This document shows positions 52,524 through 61,064 of a DNA stretch of 64,000 nt, piece after piece. Origin of the DNA: Rhodoglobus vestalii (GTDB lineage: Bacteria; Actinomycetota; Actinomycetes; Actinomycetales; Microbacteriaceae); contig NZ_VFRA01000001.1 in the NCBI RefSeq assembly GCF_006788895.1, forward strand, positions 2,542,001 to 2,606,000, read 5' to 3'. How positions within the stretch are numbered: the stretch's first letter is position 1; every line of letters begins with the position of its first letter. The translations under genes were made by a program, and so were the position numbers. Below the pieces are notes generated by a model. The model made no database searches, was not told the DNA's origin, and saw nothing but the letters and a program-made list of their open reading frames with translations.

Positions 52524-53189
52524 ATGGAGCCGAGTATCGAGCAAATCGCGAACGCGAAGCGAAAGATTCGCAAGTTTCTGGACCGCTCAGCGCCAGGACT
52601 GGGCGACCCGATATTGTCCCTACGCGATTCGGACAACGGACAGCTTCCAGCAATGAAACTTGTTTGGAAGAGCGAGGATGGGAAAAGCCCCAAACTTGAC
52701 AGCATCACACGCACACAACTTGGGAAACGTGCCCTAGACAGCGTAATTGTTGAGTGTCGCGTCTTCTTTTTGGCAAAGGAAGATTGCTATCTGCCTGGCG
52801 TCGTGAAAGCGCTGCAGACGTTGTCTCCAGATAGGGCTCGTGCCCTCGATCCCTTGAAAAAACACGTCGGTTTAGTCATTCGCAACGGAGCACTTGTTAG
52901 CCCAGAAGGCGGAGCCGGCATGTACTCGGGTCGACTGGAAATGGACAACGGTGCGGGCCCCGGCAAGCTTCTCGGTAGCGATCAGATCGCGATGGACTAC
53001 ATCTACGGCATCGCTCTCCACGAGGACGAGGAAAGAATCGCTCGGTTGAATAACATCTCCGATATGGATTCGATCCGATTTGCGGTACTGATTCAGCTAG
53101 ATCGAGTGCTTCGTGTGGTTGAAAACGTTCGAGCACAAGTCCTCGCCGACATTGGAGCCGAACATTTTATGCTCGAAGGACCTCGTTGA
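52524..53189 (+). CDS. protein of unrecognised family in the accessory zone (221 aa)
   Basis: I do not recognise this 221-residue soluble protein. The centre is helical (TQLGKRALDSVIVECRVFFLAKEDCYLPGVVKALQTL), then comes a Gly-rich loop (SPEGGAGMYSGRLEMDNGAGPG), then two helices (IRFAVLIQLDRVLRVVENVRAQVLADI). The two conserved-looking spots are ECR...KED and the Gly-rich loop. It has no cysteine pairs and no membrane segment. It is divergent from the HEPN-like gene with 77 nt between starts, a layout seen in paired antagonists, and is followed by a 285-nt gap without a supported gene. Confidence 0.65.
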   Translation: MEPSIEQIANAKRKIRKFLDRSAPGLGDPILSLRDSDNGQLPAMKLVWKSEDGKSPKLDSITRTQLGKRALDSVIVECRVFFLAKEDCYLPGVVKALQTLSPDRARALDPLKKHVGLVIRNGALVSPEGGAGMYSGRLEMDNGAGPGKLLGSDQIAMDYIYGIALHEDEERIARLNNISDMDSIRFAVLIQLDRVLRVVENVRAQVLADIGAEHFMLEGPR

Positions 53190-53474
53190 TTGCCAGAACC
53201 GTCCACCATTTCATCTGCCATCAAAGATGCGGTCTATCGGCGACTTCGCTTTTAGTTCTGTATACCTCGGTGAAGAGGCGGCATGGCGCGACCGCTGGTG
53301 AGCTCCCACATCGAATCGGCCGAAGCATCCGGGGTCACCGCTGGCTTCGCGATGATGCGAACGTGACTCGAACTTATCGATTTCGTTTTAGGGAGTTCGG
53401 GGTTTCGTCGTAATAGTGATGCTCGACCGGCGCGCGCATCTCAGGATGTCACCGGCAAGCGACATGCTGTGGCT

Positions 53475-54194
53475 ATGACTAGCGACATCGCCACCGAACC
53501 TATAACTGGCACTTCGAAGCGAACGCGAGTTTTTAACGTCGTATCTGATGGAATCACCGGCCTACTCGTAGTTATAATCATCTTTGCGCTGGTGGTTGGG
53601 TTTTCGATCGACGTTCTCGGGACGCCATTTGCTGTTGGGTTCGGTATTTGGGCTGCAGTTTGTGGCCTCGTATCGTTCCCCGCTCTCGCGGTGCTCGCGC
53701 TCTCGAAGCCTCGAATTCCGTTACGAGAGAGAAGCGCGTTAGCAGCTTCTGCGAGCTGGTTTGCGCGCGTTGTTTTCTCCGCTTTCGTGTTTGCGCTGTC
53801 AATCGTCCTTGGCTCGGTTGCTGGAGTGGTGGCGTCCAACGCTAGTAACGGAGGAGAAGACTTAGAGAGCGGGTTGGGGCTTGCATTTTCAGTGTTGGGT
53901 ACCGCTGTGCTCTTCCCCACCGTCCTCGCCGCGGCTGCATTCGCATTTCTCGTAATGGGTACTCGCTGGTGTTGGGATCTAGGCAGTATCGTCACAGAAG
54001 GCCGCGGCGGGCACGTGCGTGCTCTAGTCGAGCGTCGATGGACGGGGCCTCTATCAATGTCGCCTAGATTGCACACGCTCGTCGACCTCTTCATCGAAGG
54101 AGGGTTTCTGGACGTGAGCCGCGTTGGGCTTGTTTTCACGCTCATCACTGTGGCGCTGAGCGTGGCATGCCTGCTGTCAGGTTTCTCAAACTAA
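53475..54194 (+). CDS. hypothetical integral membrane protein (239 aa)
   Basis: Five hydrophobic segments at about 26-48, 55-75, 90-118, 130-158 and 215-235, with basic loops. No family recognised. It starts at ATG 53475 (CATGCT lies 6 nt upstream); GTG 53469 is an alternative. It lies alone in the accessory zone. Confidence 0.65.
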   Translation: MTSDIATEPITGTSKRTRVFNVVSDGITGLLVVIIIFALVVGFSIDVLGTPFAVGFGIWAAVCGLVSFPALAVLALSKPRIPLRERSALAASASWFARVVFSAFVFALSIVLGSVAGVVASNASNGGEDLESGLGLAFSVLGTAVLFPTVLAAAAFAFLVMGTRWCWDLGSIVTEGRGGHVRALVERRWTGPLSMSPRLHTLVDLFIEGGFLDVSRVGLVFTLITVALSVACLLSGFSN

Positions 54195-54358
54195 CGGCGT
54201 CATATCTCGGATCATTGCTTTTGCGGCGCGATTGGAAATATGGAATATTTAGCGCCAGCTCTAATTGTCTTGACCCCGGAGCACCATCTTCGTGCCGACT
54301 GTGATTTAGGTCACGTGTGCAGCGCTTGAGATCGCGTCGTTCCGGCCACCTCCCCGAC

Positions 54359-54618
54359 TCAGACCATCGACCCCAAGTCTGACCCGCTCGACGGGTATGC
54401 GGCGGTTGTCGACTTGATTTTGCGTGTGGTGAGGCCGTTCTTCATGGCGTGAGCAATCGTGTTCGCGAGTTCGGCATAGTCGTGGCCGAGGAGGTGGGCG
54501 CCGATGATGCGGTCGGTGCTCTTGTCGACCAGAATCTTTGTCGCTCCGGTCGTTTCACCAATTCGGTAGTTGGAGAACCATCCGCTCGTGTCGGTGAATT
54601 GCACGTCAACGTCGAGGC
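54359..54618 (-). pseudogene. C-terminal remnant of a mercuric-reductase-like flavoprotein
   Basis: The frame encodes only the last 80-odd residues of a pyridine nucleotide-disulfide oxidoreductase: the dimerisation domain FTDTSGWFSNYRIGETTGATKILVDKSTDRIIGAHLLG, ending AYPSSGSDLGSMV. The FAD- and NAD-binding domains and the active-site CxxxxC are missing. The frame runs up to the preceding gene's stop with no room for the rest, so a deletion removed about 80% of the gene. It cannot be a functional enzyme. Confidence 0.8.
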
Positions 54619-54918
54619 TTACAAGCCGCGCAGCTTCTCTCGCAGCTGGTCAACAGTCGGTGCGCCGGCAAAGCCATCAGGGGTGACATAGCGGCGGCAT
54701 GCAAACCCGACCGGCGCATCCGCTTGAGCAAAGGGATCGACACCATCGAAGAGGATGCTGGGCGACCCGCGAAAGCCCACACGCTCATCTTCTTCGACCG
54801 TGTCGACCAGGTGTCGGGACACCGTTATCCCCGGGAACTCTTCGACGAGCTCGCGGATGTGCTGATCGGCAACCTTCCAGTTGGGGCAGCCCTCGAAGAA
54901 TTGCAGCGTGATTTCCAT
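54619..54918 (-). CDS. thioredoxin-like protein of the mercury/metal cassette type
   Basis: A 99-residue thioredoxin-fold protein with FFEGCPNWKVADQHI at the N-terminus (CPNW: the second Cys of CxxC is Trp) and FRGSPSILFDGVDPF with the cis-Pro. Close relatives are usually found beside mercuric reductase genes. Here the adjoining reductase is only a fragment. The start is ATG 54918 with AGGGGTT about 10 nt upstream. Its present function is doubtful without its partner. Confidence 0.72.
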   Translation of the reverse strand: MEITLQFFEGCPNWKVADQHIRELVEEFPGITVSRHLVDTVEEDERVGFRGSPSILFDGVDPFAQADAPVGFACRRYVTPDGFAGAPTVDQLREKLRGL

Positions 54919-55020
54919 ACCTTCACGGTAACCCCTGCAGTGTAGGTGAAGCTGAAGCGATGACGAACGCCGTGCCCGAACGCACGAACCAGAAACGTGA
55001 TAGCGAACATCCAATATCAC

Positions 55021-55043
55021 CTTTAAAGCAGCTAAAGTATATT
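55021..55043 (+). promoter_or_regulatory. AT-rich promoter with inverted repeat before the Fic gene
   Basis: CTTTA (55021-55025) and TAAAG (55033-55037) form an inverted repeat directly before TATATT (55038-55043), a likely -10 box. A good ribosome site (AGGAG) follows at 55067-55071. The layout suggests a repressor site, perhaps for autoregulation. Confidence 0.4.
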
Positions 55044-55078
55044 AAGGGCATCAGCCACCCACGTTAGGAGCAGTCCAC

Positions 55079-56416
55079 ATGGCTTACGACGTCGACCTGC
55101 TCTGGAACCCTCACGATGCCGCACACCTCAGTCGCAAAGACCGAGCCCCCGGTCGCTACCGTGCCTACGTGCCCGACGAACTGGGGGACCAGCTTCCCCA
55201 GATAGGCCAAGAGGCACAGCAAGCCGCAGAAGATGCACTTGCGGTTCTTGCCCGAGCAGACGAGAGAATCGGCGCTCGCGGTGGATACCTCAATCACCTC
55301 CTGATCCGCTCCGAGAGCATCTCCTCCTCGTGGATCGAAGGCAACCGGGTCACCCCCAAAAAGCTTGCGATCGCAGAGTTGCTTCAGCAAGGCACGCGTG
55401 TCGCCTTGGACGTTGTCGCCAACGTTCGTGCCACGGAGGAAGCAATCGCCTCGCTCGCCGACCGAGAACGCCCCGTCACTACGGCTGACCTTGAACATCT
55501 GCAGCACGTGATTGAACCCGAGTTAGACGTGGGATTGCGCACTGAACAAAACTGGGTTGGTGGATCCGGCTGGAGCCCGCTCCGCGCCGATTTTGTGCCC
55601 CCGCCGGAATCGGAAGTGCGACGGCTCGTCGATGATCTCAGCCGTTTTGTGACCACAACACACGGGAATCCTGTGGCGCGCGCAGCGATCGCCCATGCGC
55701 AATTCGAGACCATCCACCCCTTTATTGACGGCAATGGCCGAACCGGGCGTGCCCTCATCCACACCGTTCTTCGCCGCACGGATGCTCTCAGAAACACGCT
55801 CATCCCCATAAGCACGGTCTTCGCCGGCGACATAAATGCTTACATAGCTGGGCTCACCGCGTTTCGAAAGGATCCACCCCGCCTAGATGACTGGATCATC
55901 GGATTCGCCAACGCCGCAGAGCTCGCCGCAGCAAACGCAGTGCGTCTCTCTGGCGACATCGCCGCGCTCGATGCTGAAATTCGAGACACACTGGTTCGGT
56001 ACCGAAATGCCGAAGGCGTCTCACCGGCGACACCCCGTCGCGATGCCGTGATCCTCCGCATTCTCGACGCTTTGGCTACGGAACCAGTGTTAACGATAGA
56101 AACTGTCGCTGCGCGGCACCGGGTTTCTCCTGCTGCGGCGCACCGGGCGCTCGCGCAGCTGGCGGAGGCTGGCGTCCTAGGCCGCAACAAGGATCACAAA
56201 GGCAAGTTGATTTGTTGGACTGCCGATCGGCACCTTGCGCTCGTCGCGCTGACAGAACGCAGCAACCGTGTGGGTGCCGGAGATACCGAACACCAACGCC
56301 CGCGCCGCGGCCCGGCTGCGCCAGATCCCAATCAGACCGGGTTGCTGCGAGCAACCCCGAAGCACCAAGCAACCCCACGGAAAGTAAACAGGGTTCGCCT
56401 GAGGGACTTCGGCTAA
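55079..56416 (+). CDS. Fic family protein with N-terminal inhibitory motif
   Basis: A 445-residue Fic protein that probably transfers AMP to a target protein. The catalytic motif is HPFIDGNGRTGR at residues 216-227. The N-terminal inhibitory helix carries SSWIEGNR (Ser83-x3-Glu87-Gly88), the (S/T)xxxE(G/N) motif, so it is a self-inhibited class II Fic. A winged-helix domain (about 325-395, VETVAARHRVSPAAAHRALAQLAEAG) follows, as in Fic proteins that bind DNA. It has its own promoter at about 55038 and ends 4 nt inside the convergent haemoglobin gene. Confidence 0.9.
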   Translation: MAYDVDLLWNPHDAAHLSRKDRAPGRYRAYVPDELGDQLPQIGQEAQQAAEDALAVLARADERIGARGGYLNHLLIRSESISSSWIEGNRVTPKKLAIAELLQQGTRVALDVVANVRATEEAIASLADRERPVTTADLEHLQHVIEPELDVGLRTEQNWVGGSGWSPLRADFVPPPESEVRRLVDDLSRFVTTTHGNPVARAAIAHAQFETIHPFIDGNGRTGRALIHTVLRRTDALRNTLIPISTVFAGDINAYIAGLTAFRKDPPRLDDWIIGFANAAELAAANAVRLSGDIAALDAEIRDTLVRYRNAEGVSPATPRRDAVILRILDALATEPVLTIETVAARHRVSPAAAHRALAQLAEAGVLGRNKDHKGKLICWTADRHLALVALTERSNRVGAGDTEHQRPRRGPAAPDPNQTGLLRATPKHQATPRKVNRVRLRDFG

Positions 56417-56868
56417 TCCTCAAACGTATTAACCATCGCGTGCGCAGCACGGTCGAGGTAGTCCCACATTTCGGCATCATGTAGCGGGGGCAGTTCTAGG
56501 GTGGTGAGAGCTGCCCGCATGTGGTGCAGCCACCGGTCACGAGCATCCGGGTTCACCTTGAACGGTTGGTGACGCAGACGAAGACGGGGATGCCCGCGCT
56601 CCTCGCTATACGTCGTGGGCCCGCCCCAATACTGCTCAAGAAAACCCGTCAGACGCTGGATGGCACCCTCCAGGTCGGGCTGCTCCGGATACATCGGCAA
56701 CAGCACCTCATCGGTTGCCACACCAACATAAAATTCGCGCACCAGCTTCTCGAAAGTCTCCCGGCCACCGATCTGCTCCCACATGGTGTCGCGCGGCGCA
56801 CTCATCGGCGCCGCCGGCCGAGTACTAAGGGGGAGGCTATTGCGTGGCTCAGGCTCAAGCTCAGTCAT
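56413..56868 (-). CDS. glbO: group II truncated haemoglobin (trHbO)
   Basis: An oxygen-binding truncated globin of 151 residues. It has TMWEQIGGRETFEKLVREFYVGVATDEVLLPMYPEQ, FLEQYWGGPTTYSEERGHPRLRLRHQPF with the proximal His in LRHQPF, and RDRWLHHM with the distal-side Trp, as in trHbO. The N-terminal 25 residues (MTELEPEPRNSLPLS) are extra. The actinobacterial trHbO interacts with lipid membranes and oxygen supply. It overlaps the MscS gene start by 4 nt, so the two are transcribed together. Confidence 0.92.
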   Translation of the reverse strand: MTELEPEPRNSLPLSTRPAAPMSAPRDTMWEQIGGRETFEKLVREFYVGVATDEVLLPMYPEQPDLEGAIQRLTGFLEQYWGGPTTYSEERGHPRLRLRHQPFKVNPDARDRWLHHMRAALTTLELPPLHDAEMWDYLDRAAHAMVNTFED

Positions 56869-57854
56869 TTCTTGGGTTTCTCCTCGGGAAGTGTCACAGC
56901 TACGGGGCGCGTCTTGGGTGGTCGTGCACCGCGCACACTCGCCGCGCCATCAAACCCAGTCAACACGATCGAATTCAATGCCGGAAGTTTGACACCCATC
57001 TCGTCCAAAGACCTCTTGAGCCGACTGCGCAATTCACGCGCAACATCATCCTTAGTGGCGGATGCCGTCTTCACAACCAAGCGCACGACCACAGCTTCAG
57101 CCGAAATAGATTCAATGCCCCAAATCTCCGGCTTCTCCAAGATACGGGATTTCCACTTGGGGGTCGCGGCAAGCTCAGTTGCGGTCTGCAAGATCCGCTC
57201 TTGCACGGCATCCACATCCGCGTCATACGGCACAGCAAGGTCAATGATCACCCGAGCCCACCCCTGCGACATGTTGCCAACACGCGTGATCTCACCATTG
57301 CGCACAAACCACAGGGTTCCGTTAACATCACGCACTTGAGTAATACGGATGTCAACCGACTCGACCACACCAACGGCCGGACCCAAATCGACAATATCTC
57401 CAACCCCGAGCTGGTCTTCGGCCACCATAAACAGACCATTAAGCACATCTTTGACCACATTCTGTGCGCCGAAACCGAGACCGGCACCCGTCGCTGCGGT
57501 AATGAGTGCGAAAGCGCCCGTGGCTTGTGGAGCGAAGAGATTAAAGAGAAGAAGCAGCACCACGATCACGATGACGACCGTCACAATGCTCGACAGCACC
57601 CCGCCGAGGGTGCGCGTGCGCTGGACAACTCGAACCGCAGCCAGCGGAGAAGTGAGCAGCACCTGGGTGTCGTGAATGTTCTCTTTGTGCTTAACGCCGT
57701 TGACGATCCGATCGACAACACGCTTGATCACGAAGAGCAGGACGAAGCGCAGCACCCACGCACCCACAACGATCGTGAGGCCCTGCAGCAGGCGCGAGGC
57801 CTCATAAAAATCGCTGACGGCAGCCCACAGGCCACCCAACGTGAAATCTTCCAT
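56865..57854 (-). CDS. MscS-type mechanosensitive ion channel
   Basis: A 329-residue channel with membrane helices at about 20-50, 75-95 and 100-125. The pore helix and following segment are AATGAGLGFGAQNVVKDVLNGLFMVAEDQLGVGDIVDLG, the MscS signature. The C-terminal cytoplasmic domain follows (residues 130-290), then a Pro/Lys-rich tail. It has the leaderless pattern TAGGCT-N6-ATG at 57854. It opens under membrane tension to release solutes. Confidence 0.9.
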   Translation of the reverse strand: MEDFTLGGLWAAVSDFYEASRLLQGLTIVVGAWVLRFVLLFVIKRVVDRIVNGVKHKENIHDTQVLLTSPLAAVRVVQRTRTLGGVLSSIVTVVIVIVVLLLLFNLFAPQATGAFALITAATGAGLGFGAQNVVKDVLNGLFMVAEDQLGVGDIVDLGPAVGVVESVDIRITQVRDVNGTLWFVRNGEITRVGNMSQGWARVIIDLAVPYDADVDAVQERILQTATELAATPKWKSRILEKPEIWGIESISAEAVVVRLVVKTASATKDDVARELRSRLKRSLDEMGVKLPALNSIVLTGFDGAASVRGARPPKTRPVAVTLPEEKPKK

Positions 57855-57860
57855 GCAGGG

Positions 57861-57866
57861 AGCCTA
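57861..57866 (-). promoter_or_regulatory. -10 box of leaderless mscS-glbO transcript
   Basis: TAGGCT on the minus strand, then CCCTGC and the ATG at 57854. Confidence 0.55.
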
Positions 57867-57928
57867 GCGAGCGACTGCTGAATAGTCGTCGCTAGGCTCC
57901 GGGATGCACGGGGTGTGGCGGCTGGGTG

Positions 57929-60469
57929 CTACGAGTTGTCGCGCCCCTGAACGATCAGCGCACGCTCCACACCCGCAAGGTTCTCCACGACAATGCGGCG
58001 CAGGGCCGGAACCTCGGGGTTTGCATCCAGCCATGCGGTGGTGGCATCCACGAGTTCTTTCGACGCCAAAGGTGCCGGGTAGAGACCACGGATGACGGTC
58101 TCAGCGATCGCATAGCTACGGTTCTTCCACACATCGTTGATCGCCGCAAAATACGGCTCCACAAACGTTTCGAGAACAGCCGGATCATTCACATGCGTGT
58201 ACCCCATGGTGACATTGCGCACAATCGCGTTCGGCGACTTATCGCTCTCAACGAGAGAAGCGAAAGCAGCACGCTTACCCGCCTCGGTGGGCAGGGCAGC
58301 CCGCACCCGCGCGGCAGCCTGTTGACCGTTTGCCGTCTTGTCCTTCGCCAGGGCAGCATCGATCTCAGCCTCATCGGCAACACCATTGAGCACCAAACCT
58401 TCGAGCAGTTCCCAACTGAGGTCGGTGTCAATCTCCAGCCCATCAAGAGCTGTCGATCCACCCAGCAACGCCCGAAGTACCGTGACGTGTTCGTCGGTCG
58501 AAGCGACACTGGCGAAATACTTCACGAACTGGAACTGGGCATCAGAACCGGCCTCGGCGCTCTCAGCAAGCGCCCACAGCGTGTTGCCGATCTTCTCAAT
58601 AGTCGCCGAGCGACGTTCAGGCGCAACGTACTGCTTGGCAACAAGAACGAGCTGCGCCAGAGTTGTGCGAATCGTGGTCGACTCGCTCTCCGAGGCAATG
58701 CTGCCAAGAACCAACGCAACATAATCGCTCGCAGCAGTCTCCGCATCGCGGGCAGCATCCCAAGCAGCACCCCACACAATGGCGCGAGCCAAAGGATCAG
58801 TGATGTTCGAAAGGTGCTTCATCGCAACCTCAAGCGAAGCATCATCGAGACGAATCTTCGCGTAGGCAAGATCGTCGTCGTTGATCAGCACAAGATCGGG
58901 GCGCTTCGTGCCAACCAACTCAGCAACCTCGGTGCGCTCACCCTCAACATCGATCTCGATGCGGTGGTGACGAACAAGCTTTTCGCCCTCAAGCGAGTAG
59001 TAGCCGATCGCCAAACGGTGCGGGCGAATCGTGGGGTAGTCGGCAGCCGCAGTCTGAACGATCGCGAAGCTCTCAACAGTGCCATCCTCGGCCGTCACGA
59101 TTTCGGGGCGCAGCGTGTTCACACCAGCGGTCTCAAGCCAAAGCTTGCTCCACCCCATCAACTCGCGGCCACTGGTCTTCTCCAGCTCGACCAACAAATC
59201 CTTCAGCTCGGTGTTGCCGTAGGCGTGCTTCTTAAAGTACGCGGCGACACCGGCCATGAACGCTTCGAGCCCGACCCACGCCACGAGCTGCTTGAGAATC
59301 GAGCCGCCCTTTGCATAGGTGATGCCGTCGAAGTTGACGAGTACATCATCCAAGTCTTCTATGGAGGCATACACGGGGTGGGTGGAAGGCAGCTGGTCTT
59401 GCTTGTACGCCCAACTCTTCTCCATCGCCTGGAACGTGGTCCACGCGCCAGTCCACTCGGTAGCTTCTGCGGTCGCGATGGTCGACGCCCACTCCGCGAA
59501 CGACTCATTGAGCCACAGGTCATTCCACCACTTCATGGTGACGAGATCGCCGAACCACATGTGGGAAAGTTCGTGCAGGATCGTCACAACGCGACGCTCC
59601 TTAATGGCGTCGGTCACCTTCGAACGGAACACATACGTTTCGGTGAACGTGACAGCGCCCGCGTTCTCCATAGCACCCGCATTGAACTCGGGTACGAACA
59701 TCTGGTCGTACTTCTCAAACGGGTACGGGTACTGAAAGTGCTTCTCGAAGAACTCGAAACCCTGCTTCGTCTTCTCAAAGATGTAATCCGCGTCGAGAAA
59801 TTCGCTCAGCGACGCACGAGTGAAGATACCGAGCGGGATGACGCGGCCATCGCTCGAGGTGAGCTCATCGCGAACCTCGGCATAAGGACCCGCGACGATC
59901 GCAGTGATGTAGCTCGACATGATCTGTGTCGCAGGAAAAGCCCACGTAGCGTTCTCGCCATCCACCGCCGGCACGGGAGTGGGGGAGTTGCTGATGACCG
60001 CCCAGCGCGCCGGTGCCGTCACCGTGAATGCGAACGTTGCCTTCAGGTCAGGCTGCTCAAAGACCGCAAACACGCGACGCGAGTCGGGAACCTCAAACTG
60101 CGAGTAAAGGTACACCTCGTCATCAACGGGGTCGACGAAGCGGTGCAGGCCCTCACCGGTGTTGGTGTATTCGGCATCCGCCACAACCTCAAGAACGTTG
60201 TTCTCAGCAAGATTGTCGAGCTGGATGCGCACACCATCGTTCACGGCGGCAACATCAAGCGCGGTGCCATTGAGGGTCACCGAGTGCACGGTGCGAGTGA
60301 TCGCATCAATGAACGTGGATGCGCCAGCAGTGGCACTGAAACGAACAGTCGTGCTGCTCTTAAACGTCTCGGCGCCTGCCGTGAGGTCGAGGGCGATCTC
60401 GTAACGGTCAACGTTAACAATTGCTTTACGCTCGTGGGCTTCAACACGGGTGAGGTTCTCTCCAGGCAC
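57929..60469 (-). CDS. pepN: aminopeptidase N (M1 family)
   Basis: A zinc aminopeptidase of 846 residues acting on N-terminal residues of peptides in the cytoplasm. It has GAMEN (in NAGAMENAGAVTFTE) and the zinc motif HELSHMWFGDLVTMKWWNDLWLNESFAEW (HExxH-x18-E). The C-terminal half is the ERAP1-like helical domain. I chose GTG 60469, giving MPGENLTRVEAHERKA, because AAGGAG stands 6 nt before it; TTG 60475 has the ribosome site directly against it. Starting with MPGENLTR is typical of actinobacterial PepN. Confidence 0.95.
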   Translation of the reverse strand: MPGENLTRVEAHERKAIVNVDRYEIALDLTAGAETFKSSTTVRFSATAGASTFIDAITRTVHSVTLNGTALDVAAVNDGVRIQLDNLAENNVLEVVADAEYTNTGEGLHRFVDPVDDEVYLYSQFEVPDSRRVFAVFEQPDLKATFAFTVTAPARWAVISNSPTPVPAVDGENATWAFPATQIMSSYITAIVAGPYAEVRDELTSSDGRVIPLGIFTRASLSEFLDADYIFEKTKQGFEFFEKHFQYPYPFEKYDQMFVPEFNAGAMENAGAVTFTETYVFRSKVTDAIKERRVVTILHELSHMWFGDLVTMKWWNDLWLNESFAEWASTIATAEATEWTGAWTTFQAMEKSWAYKQDQLPSTHPVYASIEDLDDVLVNFDGITYAKGGSILKQLVAWVGLEAFMAGVAAYFKKHAYGNTELKDLLVELEKTSGRELMGWSKLWLETAGVNTLRPEIVTAEDGTVESFAIVQTAAADYPTIRPHRLAIGYYSLEGEKLVRHHRIEIDVEGERTEVAELVGTKRPDLVLINDDDLAYAKIRLDDASLEVAMKHLSNITDPLARAIVWGAAWDAARDAETAASDYVALVLGSIASESESTTIRTTLAQLVLVAKQYVAPERRSATIEKIGNTLWALAESAEAGSDAQFQFVKYFASVASTDEHVTVLRALLGGSTALDGLEIDTDLSWELLEGLVLNGVADEAEIDAALAKDKTANGQQAAARVRAALPTEAGKRAAFASLVESDKSPNAIVRNVTMGYTHVNDPAVLETFVEPYFAAINDVWKNRSYAIAETVIRGLYPAPLASKELVDATTAWLDANPEVPALRRIVVENLAGVERALIVQGRDNS

Positions 60470-60563
60470 GGACAACTCCTTCGTTTGGGGGCGGTTTGTG
60501 ACCGCACATACCTACCTTATGCCGCGCCCCACAAATGTCTGCACCAGTGCTCACACACGACCG

Positions 60564-60569
60564 TAGACT
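60564..60569 (+). promoter_or_regulatory. -10 box of leaderless rpiB transcript
   Basis: TAGACT, then GGTCGA and the ATG at 60576. Confidence 0.6.
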
Positions 60570-60575
60570 GGTCGA

Positions 60576-61064
60576 ATGCGCATCCATATCGCGACCGATC
60601 ACGCCGGCCTAGAGTTCAGTGCAACCCTCCAACAGCACCTCACTGATGTCGGCCACGAAGTCATTGACCACGGCCCCGCTGAATATGATTCCCTGGATGA
60701 TTACCCCGGCTTTTGCATCGCCGCAGCACGGGCTGTTGCCGCCGATGAGACCGCCGGTATCGAAGCACTCGGCGTCGTCTTCGGCGGTTCGGGCAACGGC
60801 GAGCAGATCGCCGCCAACAAGGTCACGGGCATCCGCGCCGCCCTCGTCTGGAATGACTCGACGGCAGCCCTCGCCCGCCAGCACAACGATGCCAACGTCA
60901 TCTCCATTGGCGCACGCCAGCACACCGTTGACGAAGCCACCCGCTTCATTGACCTCTTTATCGCCGAGCCGTTCTCGGGAGACGAACGACACGTGCGGCG
61001 CATTGCCCAGCTGGGCGAATACGAAACAACCGGCGCAATCGCTGCGCACCCCCTCGAGCCGTAA
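60576..61064 (+). CDS. rpiB: ribose-5-phosphate isomerase B
   Basis: Interconverts ribulose-5-phosphate and ribose-5-phosphate in the pentose phosphate pathway. The 162-residue protein has the RpiB/LacAB motifs MRIHIATDHAGLEFSATLQQHL, GVVFGGSGNGEQIAANKVTGIRAALVWND and ARQHNDANVISIGARQHT. Actinobacterial RpiB uses a Glu instead of the E. coli Cys near SGNGEQ, as here. Its last base overlaps the glycosylase start (TAATG). Confidence 0.95.
   Translation: MRIHIATDHAGLEFSATLQQHLTDVGHEVIDHGPAEYDSLDDYPGFCIAAARAVAADETAGIEALGVVFGGSGNGEQIAANKVTGIRAALVWNDSTAALARQHNDANVISIGARQHTVDEATRFIDLFIAEPFSGDERHVRRIAQLGEYETTGAIAAHPLEP

Noticed and set aside
54359-54604. complete 81-residue gene
   Set aside because: It is only the dimerisation domain of a reductase, and the open frame continues upstream of the apparent GTG start, so it is a remnant.
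56844-57881. 345-residue plus-strand frame antisense to the MscS gene
   Set aside because: The minus strand shows MscS motifs and membrane helices; the plus product is polar, low-complexity and has no ribosome site.
57926-60646. 906-residue open frame on the plus strand antisense to pepN
   Set aside because: It is a shadow of the pepN frame (high-GC antisense opening); the minus strand has GAMEN and HExxH motifs, and the antisense product is Arg/Leu/His-rich without any family pattern.
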